A stretch of DNA of 5,544 bases, from NCBI GenBank assembly GCA_902765035.1, contig CACWYF010000135.1, positions 1 through 5,544 of the forward strand, read 5' to 3'. Positions 1 through 5,544 of the stretch are shown piece by piece. Numbering within the stretch: the first letter of the stretch is position 1; each line of letters opens with the position of its first letter. Position numbers and translations under genes: made by a program. The notes below the pieces were generated by a model. It was not told the DNA's origin. It did not search any database and was given only the letters and a program-made list of their open reading frames with translations. This DNA comes from an uncultured Eubacteriales bacterium (lineage in GTDB: Bacteria > Bacillota > Clostridia > Peptostreptococcales > Anaerovoracaceae).

Positions 1-1127
1 GGGAATCTTACATAATCGAACTGGATCTCGTTGAATCCGAAATCACGGACAGCCTCCTGAGCCAGTTTGACATTGTACTCCCATACATTACGCGAAAAAG
101 CACTTGGCCAGCCTGAGCTGCCACCGTATTTGATGCAGTCGTCAGGATGATCCTTGGCATATTCAGAATCATTGAAAGTAACTATTCTGCCGATGAGGTA
201 TACTCCCGCTTCGCGGTAGGCATCCACACCCTTCTTCAGCTCTTCAGCTGTAAAATACGCATTCTTGTATGCGGTCGGTGCAAGTTCCTTAGCGACTTCT
301 GACTTATATGTAAGAGGCCCGTCCTTGAGATCGATCACTACGGCGTTGCATCCGCTCTCCTTGATGAGTTTGACATACTGTTCCGGATGGACCGCAGCAT
401 ATGCATTCAGGTACATCGCTCTTGCATATGTGCAGAATTCATTGTCTTTGATTGAAGTCCTTTCATACGGGTAGAAATCCAGATCTTTAGCCTCTCCGCC
501 ATACAGCTCGAACCTGAATCCGTCATCTTTCGCCGTATCATACTCTCCGTGCTCATTGTACGGAGCATCAGCTGATTCCTGTGTATCTGTCATGTATTTG
601 CCGTACACATATCCCTCGGCGGTTTTGTCTTTGCCGGCGCTGTACGACACTTTGTACATGTTGATATACCCGCTGTCCAGCAGCCTGTCATGTCCTGTGA
701 CTTCAAGCTTAGTGCCCTTTGCTGCGAATGAAGCGATGTCAGGACTGTCCGGATCCTCATAGATAGTAGCCGGGGTCCTTACATACACCTCGGTCTCCAG
801 GACTGTATCATCGATCAGGTCAGCGGTGCTCTCTTCAGTCATGTAGAGCTCTGCATCACCAGGTTCAGTTCCGTCCGCATATGTCTTCACTTTGACCTTA
901 TGATATGTGACACCATCCTGCGTGACCGACTGTTCTGCCGCTTCAGATCCTTCCTCAGTATCCTGTGCAGCCTCGTCAGCATAGCTGTAGACCTTGACCG
1001 TATTGGTCCTGCCGGCCGCATATGCTGTCGTATGCCACTGTCCCAGCAGCACAAAATATACTACCCCTGCTGTTGCAATGAGTAGTATAGCTATAAGTAT
1101 CAAAGCACCGGTATAAATTTTCCGCAT
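1..1127 (-). CDS. Membrane-anchored SH3-like / DUF4015 putative glycoside hydrolase, 3' end missing
   Basis: The reading frame runs open from an ATG at 1127 to the left edge, giving 375 complete codons; the C-terminus lies outside the window. Residues about 6-28 form one hydrophobic segment after a short basic start (MRKIY), so the protein is probably anchored in the membrane with its bulk outside the cell. An acidic linker follows (about 50-110). Residues about 111-180 look like a bacterial SH3 domain, often involved in cell-wall binding. From about 220 the protein resembles DUF4015 (PF13200, putative glycosyl hydrolase, TIM-barrel-like): 'YLNAYAA' near 239, 'NAVVIDLKDG' at 261-270 and the family hallmark 'EIQFDYVRFP' at 367-376. 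Substrate and activity are unknown for this family; a role in wall or exopolysaccharide turnover is inference. The ATG is the first possible start, because an in-frame TAA lies at 1134-1136. It is the last gene visible in the run, 81 bases after the acetyltransferase. Confidence 0.9.
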   Translation of the reverse strand, partial: MRKIYTGALILIAILLIATAGVVYFVLLGQWHTTAYAAGRTNTVKVYSYADEAAQDTEEGSEAAEQSVTQDGVTYHKVKVKTYADGTEPGDAELYMTEESTADLIDDTVLETEVYVRTPATIYEDPDSPDIASFAAKGTKLEVTGHDRLLDSGYINMYKVSYSAGKDKTAEGYVYGKYMTDTQESADAPYNEHGEYDTAKDDGFRFELYGGEAKDLDFYPYERTSIKDNEFCTYARAMYLNAYAAVHPEQYVKLIKESGCNAVVIDLKDGPLTYKSEVAKELAPTAYKNAYFTAEELKKGVDAYREAGVYLIGRIVTFNDSEYAKDHPDDCIKYGGSSGWPSAFSRNVWEYNVKLAQEAVRDFGFNEIQFDYVRF

Positions 1128-1143
1128 TTTGAATTATATTTTT

Positions 1144-1148
1144 TCCTT
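1144..1148 (-). promoter_or_regulatory. Probable ribosome binding site of the DUF4015 gene, unusually distant
   Basis: On the minus strand this reads AAGGA inside AAAAGGAAAA, the only purine-rich Shine-Dalgarno match ahead of the ATG at 1127. About 16 A/T-rich bases separate it from the start, against the usual 5-9. An in-frame stop in between rules out an earlier start, so either the long spacing is real or initiation depends little on this site. Confidence 0.4.
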
Positions 1149-1208
1149 TTCACGTATTGCTGCGCAGATGATCCGACGAACATCCGTCACAGATTTATAA
1201 GGATAACA

Positions 1209-1892
1209 CTATTTCCTGTACATTTCAACGTATGGCATTTCGCTGAAGCCCTTGCGTTTATATACTTCCATAGCGTGCTCGTTCTCATTCTCTGATTCCA
1301 GACGGAGTATATGGTCAGAATACTTCTCGGTGAGGAATTCAAGGAACTGAGAAGCAAAACCATTACCTCTTGCCTCTTCAAGGAGATACAGATCTTCGAT
1401 CCATATGCATGGTCTGCCGTATTCCGTGCTGAAACTGTGAGCGATCATTGCATAGCCCAGGATCATTTCCTTTACCGCAGGTGTCTCCGGAGCTGTCCCT
1501 TCATTTACGGCGTTTTCCTGATTTTCAGTTTCCGTTCCTTCAGCAGGAACTTTTTCTTCAGCAGGTACTTTCTTTATGAAAACAAAGCCCTCAAGATAAG
1601 GATTTTCGGATATGCATGCATCGATGTCGTTATTGAATATCTCTTCTGAACCGTTTGACAGTACCGCTGCTGATGAATAGAAGCTTTTCATCATCACGAG
1701 TACTGCATCCCGGTCATTCCTTCTCATCTTTCTGAACGGCTTGCCGGCAAGATCCTGATCAGTAGCAGCGTGAATATACATAAGCGCTGCCTCTTTCGCT
1801 GTGTTGACTGCAAACTCCTTTGCGCTTTTGCCGGCCTGCTTAGCTGCAAGCCTGATTCCCTTTTTTAATATGATTTTCGTAACCTTTTTCAT
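1209..1892 (-). CDS. GNAT-family N-acetyltransferase with N-terminal extension and low-complexity insert
   Basis: This predicted 227-residue protein would transfer an acetyl group from acetyl-CoA to an amine; the acceptor is unknown. The GNAT fold begins near residue 52 ('FRKMRRNDRDAV'). It continues through 'SNGSEEIFNNDI' (79-90), 'ILGYAMIAHSFSTEYG' (144-159) and 'WIEDLYL' (164-170). The acetyl-CoA pyrophosphate loop is 'EARGNGFA' (173-180, the R-x-x-G-x-G/A motif), and the typical end is 'AMEVYKRKGF'. Two additions make it longer than the roughly 150 residues usual for this type: a lysine-rich, amphipathic first 50 residues, and an acidic Pro/Glu/Thr insert at about 108-142 between two core strands. 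I chose the ATG at 1892, which has GGGA seven bases upstream; a TTG at 1910 would add six residues but has no ribosome binding site. It lies 44 bases after the reductase and ends in TAG. Family assignment is firm, function is not. Confidence 0.86.
   Translation of the reverse strand: MKKVTKIILKKGIRLAAKQAGKSAKEFAVNTAKEAALMYIHAATDQDLAGKPFRKMRRNDRDAVLVMMKSFYSSAAVLSNGSEEIFNNDIDACISENPYLEGFVFIKKVPAEEKVPAEGTETENQENAVNEGTAPETPAVKEMILGYAMIAHSFSTEYGRPCIWIEDLYLLEEARGNGFASQFLEFLTEKYSDHILRLESENENEHAMEVYKRKGFSEMPYVEMYRK
1538..1573 (-). repeat. Tandem 18-base duplication inside the GNAT gene
   Basis: Two adjacent 18-base units (1538-1555 and 1556-1573) match at 16 of 18 positions; on the plus strand the common core is CTTCAGCAGG followed by A/T and ACTTT. 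In frame they encode the repeated peptide KVPAE-E / KVPAE-G at the start of the low-complexity insert. The length is a multiple of three, so copy number can change without breaking the frame. This suggests that the insert grew partly by slippage. Confidence 0.8.
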
Positions 1893-1899
1893 GTCCTTG

Positions 1900-1903
1900 T
1901 CCC
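1900..1903 (-). promoter_or_regulatory. Ribosome binding site that decides the GNAT start
   Basis: The minus strand reads GGGA seven bases ahead of the ATG at 1892, a normal spacing. A second AGGA (1894-1897) is only one base from the ATG and too close to work. The alternative TTG at 1910 has no purine-rich site upstream. The match is short, so the choice is moderate. Confidence 0.45.
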
Positions 1904-1936
1904 ATATCAATTGCGTCTGAATGTGGCGGCAGAATA

Positions 1937-3118
1937 TCAGTAACCGAATATCTTCTCAGCGCGCTTCATGTTCTCACGGATGGAAACATCAAACGGGCAT
2001 CTGGTCTCGCAGAGGCCGCACTGCAGGCAGTCGCCTGCGTGATGTTCAAGCACCTTGTAGTGCATTGCCTCAGTGTCAGGCACACGGAACTCAGGAGAGC
2101 CCTCAGGTATGCCGTTCGACTCGTTATGTGCAACTGCGAGATTGAGGAACTTCGTCACATCGGCAATATTGATTTCCGCAGGGCACGGATGACAGTGCGT
2201 GCAGTACATGCAGTGGCCGCTCCAGCTTACGCGGGGAAAAGCTGCGAACGCCTCAGCATAAGAGCGCTCCTCTTCGCTTGCGTCACAATATGCGATGCTC
2301 TCCGCCAGCTGCTCTTCATTTCTGGCTCCCGAGCATATAGTCGCAACTGCCGGTCTCGATAATGCGTAACTGATACACTGCGGCACGGTAAGAGCAGCAC
2401 CTGCAGGTGACAGCTTCTCATCGAGGATGTCGCCGCCGGCGAAAGCTTTCATTACAGTGATGCCGACTCCCCTGTCCTCACACAGTTCGTAAAGTCTCTG
2501 TCTCTCAGGATCCATGTTGGTGAATCCGCCTTCATAGACTTCATCTGCCCACAGATCGTTGACATCCTCAGTGCCCGGCAGCATGTCGTATACATAGTTG
2601 ATGCTGAACATCAGGACCTCAATATCACCCTCCGCGATCGCTCTCATCGCGACCTTAGGGTTATGAGACGACAGACCGATGTGATGTATCTTTCCCTCTG
2701 CTTTGAGCTGCTTTGCATAGTCCGCGATCCCGTTGGCCTTGATCGCATCCCAGTCGCTGTCAGCATCGCAGTAGTGGATCATACCGACATCGATGTAGTC
2801 GGTTCCGAGCCTTTCAAGTGAATCCTCGAATGCTGCCCTGACATCGTCAAGGTCTCTGCTCCTCTCATACTGTCCGTTCTTCCACACTGATGATATATGC
2901 GACTGAATGATGAATTTCTCTCTCCTGCCCTTCAGCGCTTCGCCAAGAGCGAACCTTGCCTCAGGGTCCGGTGAGAACAGGTCAAAATAGTTGACGCCTG
3001 CCTCCTCAGCCATGTCTATAAACTTCTTCGCCAGGCCCGTGTCCTGCACGAACCCTTCGCATCCGAGTGCGATGACGCTGACTTCAAGTCCTGTATTTCC
3101 GAGTTTTCTGTATTCCAT
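1937..3118 (-). CDS. Aldo/keto reductase with C-terminal 4Fe-4S ferredoxin domain (COG1453 type)
   Basis: This 393-residue cytoplasmic protein has an aldo/keto reductase TIM barrel (about 1-285) followed by an iron-sulfur domain (about 295-393). Barrel signatures are 'YRKLGNTGLEVSVIALGC' at the start, 'GVNYFDLFSP' (41-50), 'LGTDYIDVGMIHY' (104-116), 'IHHIGLSSHN' (144-153) and 'GITVMKAFAGG' (219-229). The tail carries C303-x2-C306-x2-C309-x2-C312-P and C364-x2-C367-x2-C370-x3-C374-P, eight cysteines suited to two 4Fe-4S clusters. D46 and H115 of the usual Asp-Tyr-Lys-His tetrad are present. The Tyr position is D51, and the Lys position after the 'KFII' strand appears to be H74. Electron transfer between NAD(P)H or ferredoxin and an unknown carbonyl or other substrate is inferred. 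The ATG at 3118 is the only sensible start, with an AAAGGA about 15 bases upstream. It lies 31 bases after butyrate kinase, so the two are probably co-transcribed. Confidence 0.92.
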   Translation of the reverse strand: MEYRKLGNTGLEVSVIALGCEGFVQDTGLAKKFIDMAEEAGVNYFDLFSPDPEARFALGEALKGRREKFIIQSHISSVWKNGQYERSRDLDDVRAAFEDSLERLGTDYIDVGMIHYCDADSDWDAIKANGIADYAKQLKAEGKIHHIGLSSHNPKVAMRAIAEGDIEVLMFSINYVYDMLPGTEDVNDLWADEVYEGGFTNMDPERQRLYELCEDRGVGITVMKAFAGGDILDEKLSPAGAALTVPQCISYALSRPAVATICSGARNEEQLAESIAYCDASEEERSYAEAFAAFPRVSWSGHCMYCTHCHPCPAEINIADVTKFLNLAVAHNESNGIPEGSPEFRVPDTEAMHYKVLEHHAGDCLQCGLCETRCPFDVSIRENMKRAEKIFGY

Positions 3119-3133
3119 ATTCTCTGTATATGT

Positions 3134-3138
3134 TCCTT
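3134..3138 (-). promoter_or_regulatory. Probable distant ribosome binding site of the reductase gene
   Basis: The minus strand reads AAGGA within AAAAGGAAC in the 31-base gap after butyrate kinase. It lies about 15 bases ahead of the ATG at 3118. A weaker AGAGA sits closer (3 bases), so the working site is uncertain. No upstream in-frame ATG, GTG or TTG lies between the site and the start. Confidence 0.4.
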
Positions 3139-3149
3139 TTCAATCTGTA

Positions 3150-4307
3150 TTAATTCTCATCTTCAAAGCCCTTGAAGACAGGTTCGCCGGTATACTCGAG
3201 AGGTTCTTCCTCTCCTCTCAGCACGCGGAGCGCGCCGGCCGCCATGGCCTCATGCTCCACCTCGCCCGGATAGAAGAACACCGGCGCGATCCACTCGCAG
3301 CGCTCGCGGATCTTCTGCTGCAGGTCGCTGAACCGCAGCAGACCTCCGCCGCATACGATCCCGTCGACCCTGCCCGACAGCACAGTCGCCATCTCCCCGA
3401 TCGCTTTGCAAATGTTGTATATCATGGCGTCCCACACCCTTACGGCCCTGCTGTCGCCATTCTCCACCATTTCATGGATCGCATCCGAATTGGAAGTGCC
3501 GAAATACCCGGTCAGTCCCGCATTTCTTGTCAGCACTTCCTTGGCTGCCCTGACTGCTTCACTGCGGTCAGAAAAGTGAGTCTCACTGATACCGATACGG
3601 CTCCTGTGCTCATTGTCGAAATAGTAATCGATGACCGAGCTGACTGGGAGTGCACCCGTCCTCGTAGGAGTGAACGGACCCTCTCCGCCGGCATTATTCG
3701 TCGAATCTATCATCCTGCCGTGTTCATGGGCAGATATACTCATGCCTCCGTCGATGTGACAGACGATATAATTGCCGTCCTCATATCTGACTCCCTGATT
3801 CCTGCAGTGCATGCGGACGGTCCCCTTGAGGTTGAGAGCGTGAGTGCTCGAAGTCCTGTATATGCCGGGAACACCGGTCACCCTTGCAAGATCGCAGAAC
3901 TCATCAGTCTTCGGACTGTCCACCATGAATACCCTGCCGCCGTACTCCTTCTGCAGAGCCGCAGCAAGCGGGATACCGAGATTGGCAGGATGGTCGACAC
4001 CCGTTACCGCATTCAGATTATCCTGAATAAGAAGATCATTGGCTTCATATGTTCCGCCGACGCACGGCATGTTCGCGCCGCCGCGTCCGACTATGGCATC
4101 CACCCCGGTCAGATCGATGCCGTTGTCATCAAGAAATTTCCTGATCATCTCCAGCCTGTAGTCAAGCTGCTCCCTGACGCTCCCGAGACTTGCCAGCAGC
4201 GGCGCGTCCTGAAAGACGTTCGTCTCCACCAGCTTCTTCTCGTCTTCAAAATATGCCAGTTTGGTCGAAGTCGACCCCGGATTGATAACAAATATCCTGT
4301 AACCCAT
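3150..4307 (-). CDS. buk: Butyrate kinase
   Basis: The product (385 residues, EC 2.7.2.7) belongs to the acetate/butyrate kinase family of the ASKHA fold. It interconverts butyryl phosphate + ADP with butyrate + ATP in the cytoplasm, the ATP-yielding last step of kinase-type butyrate fermentation. Family motifs in order: 'INPGSTSTKLA' (8-18, phosphate binding), 'VGRGG' (73-77) then 'GGTYEAN' (84-90), 'MVDSPKTDEF' (128-137), 'STHALN' (154-159), 'HIDGGMSISAHEHGR' (184-198), 'GEGPFTPTRTGALP' (208-221), 'CGGGLLRF' (319-326) and 'YPGEVEHEAMAAGALRVLRG' (346-365). By analogy with acetate kinase, N9, D130, H156 and R216 are likely active-site positions. It is somewhat longer than the usual roughly 355 residues, mainly by a C-terminal tail after 'LRGEE'. 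Branched-chain acids are possible alternative substrates. Its usual partner, phosphotransbutyrylase (ptb), is not beside it; a GH3 gene ends 30 bases upstream. Confidence 0.95.
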   Translation of the reverse strand: MGYRIFVINPGSTSTKLAYFEDEKKLVETNVFQDAPLLASLGSVREQLDYRLEMIRKFLDDNGIDLTGVDAIVGRGGANMPCVGGTYEANDLLIQDNLNAVTGVDHPANLGIPLAAALQKEYGGRVFMVDSPKTDEFCDLARVTGVPGIYRTSSTHALNLKGTVRMHCRNQGVRYEDGNYIVCHIDGGMSISAHEHGRMIDSTNNAGGEGPFTPTRTGALPVSSVIDYYFDNEHRSRIGISETHFSDRSEAVRAAKEVLTRNAGLTGYFGTSNSDAIHEMVENGDSRAVRVWDAMIYNICKAIGEMATVLSGRVDGIVCGGGLLRFSDLQQKIRERCEWIAPVFFYPGEVEHEAMAAGALRVLRGEEEPLEYTGEPVFKGFEDEN

Positions 4308-4321
4308 TTTGCCTGAATTAT

Positions 4322-4327
4322 TCCCCT
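4322..4327 (-). promoter_or_regulatory. Candidate ribosome binding site of buk
   Basis: The minus strand reads AGGGGA (within GAGGGGAA), the strongest Shine-Dalgarno match in the 30-base gap, about 14 bases ahead of the ATG at 4307. A shorter AGG lies 4 bases from the ATG and may serve instead. The spacing resembles that of the reductase and DUF4015 genes. Confidence 0.4.
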
Positions 4328-4337
4328 CGTGATATTT

Positions 4338-5544
4338 CTATTTACCCAGTCTGTGCGCGGCATGCATCAGCCACGCAGCATTTTCTATCAGCTGCTCCCT
4401 TGTGACACGCCCCTTCTTCAGACCTGCCATCATGTTCCTGTGATCCAGGCGGCAGCCCGGCATGAACAGGCTGTGTCCCGCCGCAGCAACGACAGCAGGA
4501 TCAGGGATACCGTACACTGAATCCTTGTTGAGAAGCATTCCGTTTCCGATGACCCAGTCAGTCATGACCATGCCGTCGAATCCGAACTCATCTCTGAGGA
4601 CATCCGTTACAAGATCGCGCCTCTCTGATGTATGGACGCCGTTCAGCAGGTTGTATGAAGTCATGAGGGATACCGGGCCGGATTCCCTGATGCAGATATC
4701 GAATCCTCTGAGGTATATCTCCCTCATGGCACGCTCGCTTACCTGGCTGTTGCTGGCGTATCTGTTGGTCTCCTGATTGTTGGCAGCGAAGTGCTTGATC
4801 GTGACGCCGCGTCCCTCATGCGCCTGAACGCCCTGAGTCAGGGCTGCTGCCATCTTGCCGCTGACAAGCGGATCCTCCGAGAAGTACTCGAAGTTCCTGC
4901 CGCACAGCACGTTTCTGTGTATGTTCAGAGCCGGAGCCAGCCACAGGTCTATGCCGAAGATGTCCATCTCGGAGCCTACGATGTCGCCGCACATGCGGGC
5001 AAAATCAACGTCAAAGCTCTGAGCGACCGCTGTTGCGATAGGTATCGCTGTCGTGTACTGCTCCCTGACCTCGATGCCTCTCTCCTTCAGCTTTCTGAAA
5101 CGCGCACGGATGTCCATGACGATCTTGGCAGCGTCAGGCATGTACTCCATCATTCCCTCAGGGACGCCTGGGCCGAGCGAATGCTTGCCCTTTTTGTCCT
5201 CGTAATACCTCGGAGCCACTCTCACTCCGGCAGGGCCGTCAGCCATGACGAGGACAGGGAATCTTCTCTTTCCTTCGAAGCGTCCTGTAGTCTCTGCTGC
5301 AGCGCCGGGTACATGCATGGCAGATGAGAATACGACATCCTCGAATCCGTCCTTGATGTAGTTTCCGACGATAAGCTCTGAAAGCTCTTCCAGTGAGAAC
5401 TGTGCAACGAATTCAGCAACACCGGCATTACGTCCGATAACTGAACCCAATGTGAGGACTTCGTCTCTTCTCTCGTCCATGTGGGTCTCACAGACACCTC
5501 TGTATCTGACGATGCTCCTTCTGACACGGAACAGATTGAGAGTG
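4338..5544 (-). CDS. Glycoside hydrolase family 3 (beta-glucosidase-like), catalytic domain at C-terminus; 5' end missing
   Basis: The frame is open from the right edge to a TAG at 4338-4340 (402 codons seen), and the start lies outside. Numbering from an internal Met at 5480, the GH3 N-type TIM barrel is complete. It shows 'LTLGSVIG' (9-16), 'VMADGPAGVR' (78-87), 'LWLAPALNIHRNVLCGRNFEYFSEDP' split as 179-190 and 191-204, 'KHFAANNQE' (229-237), 'SERAMREIYLRGF' (248-260), 'MTSYNLLNG' (273-281) and the nucleophile motif 'GMVMTDW' with D308. Only about 72 residues follow the nucleophile before the stop, so the GH3 C-type domain, which supplies the general acid/base, must precede the barrel. That is the permuted order known from Ruminococcus and Butyrivibrio enzymes. 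About 50 extra residues (92-143) separate 'DGPAGVR' from 'TAIPIATAVAQSFD'. Likely role: exo-hydrolysis of beta-linked glucosides or xylosides, intracellular or exported; the missing N-terminus prevents a decision. Confidence 0.92.
   Translation of the reverse strand, partial: TLNLFRVRRSIVRYRGVCETHMDERRDEVLTLGSVIGRNAGVAEFVAQFSLEELSELIVGNYIKDGFEDVVFSSAMHVPGAAAETTGRFEGKRRFPVLVMADGPAGVRVAPRYYEDKKGKHSLGPGVPEGMMEYMPDAAKIVMDIRARFRKLKERGIEVREQYTTAIPIATAVAQSFDVDFARMCGDIVGSEMDIFGIDLWLAPALNIHRNVLCGRNFEYFSEDPLVSGKMAAALTQGVQAHEGRGVTIKHFAANNQETNRYASNSQVSERAMREIYLRGFDICIRESGPVSLMTSYNLLNGVHTSERRDLVTDVLRDEFGFDGMVMTDWVIGNGMLLNKDSVYGIPDPAVVAAAGHSLFMPGCRLDHRNMMAGLKKGRVTREQLIENAAWLMHAAHRLGK

Noticed and set aside
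1133..1138. TATAAT on the minus strand just before the DUF4015 start, as a promoter -10 box
   Set aside because: There is no -35 match about 17 bases upstream, and transcription would begin at or beyond the ATG, giving a leaderless message; the A/T-rich spacer explains it by chance.
1175..1188. Small inverted repeat (GACG / CGTC, six-base loop) between the GNAT and DUF4015 genes as a terminator
   Set aside because: The stem is only 4 base pairs and no T-run follows on the minus strand.
1908..1910. TTG as start of the GNAT gene, adding six residues
   Set aside because: No purine-rich site precedes it, whereas the ATG at 1892 has GGGA at a normal spacing.
2991..4316. Long plus-strand open frame (441 codons) opposite butyrate kinase and the start of the reductase
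   Set aside because: It is exactly antisense to a gene with full butyrate kinase motifs, its translation has no recognisable domain, and such mirror frames are common opposite GC-rich codons.
4791..5327. Plus-strand open frame (178 codons) opposite the GH3 gene
   Set aside because: It is antisense to conserved GH3 motifs, with no domain and no ribosome binding site.
5480..5544. Possible frameshift near the right edge: another frame reads 'EGASSDTEVSV', reminiscent of the 'G-x-S-S' motif in GH3-associated domains
   Set aside because: The GH3 frame itself is open without a stop to the edge, so a frameshift is not needed; about 64 bases is too little to judge. Sequence to the right would settle it.

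Overview
The window is one tightly packed stretch of five genes, all on the minus strand. The order of transcription, from right to left, is: a family 3 glycoside hydrolase (incomplete, running off the right edge), butyrate kinase, an aldo/keto reductase fused to a ferredoxin-like iron-sulfur domain, a GNAT acetyltransferase, and a membrane-anchored DUF4015 putative glycosidase (incomplete, running off the left edge). Gaps between genes are about 30, 31, 44 and 81 bases. I see no terminator hairpin or convincing promoter in any gap, so the five genes could be one transcript whose promoter lies beyond the right edge. Plus-strand reading frames, including a long one opposite butyrate kinase, are antisense shadows. 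No RNA genes, mobile elements or CRISPR repeats were seen, and no stretch over 300 bases lacks a gene.

The contents point to an anaerobic, fermentative Gram-positive of the Clostridia. Butyrate kinase, a COG1453-type reductase with two four-cysteine motifs, a DUF4015 protein with an SH3-like domain, and a GH3 enzyme whose catalytic domain lies at its C-terminus are all typical of gut or rumen Eubacteriales (for example Lachnospiraceae or Anaerovoracaceae-like families). Base composition looks close to 50% GC by eye, and Shine-Dalgarno-like AGGA/GGGG runs precede several starts. The genus cannot be fixed from this window.

Functionally, the GH3 enzyme would release sugar from glycosides, butyrate kinase would make ATP from butyryl phosphate at the end of sugar fermentation, and the reductase would handle electrons through iron-sulfur clusters. 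The GNAT and DUF4015 genes have no obvious metabolic link and may be passengers or a separate sub-unit of the operon. The joint-pathway reading is inference from gene order only. I did not find a convincing new multi-gene system. The points most worth a second look are the reductase that appears to lack two of the four usual catalytic residues, the GNAT protein with a basic N-terminal extension and a low-complexity insert built partly from a tandem 18-base repeat, and butyrate kinase without its usual partner phosphotransbutyrylase beside it.
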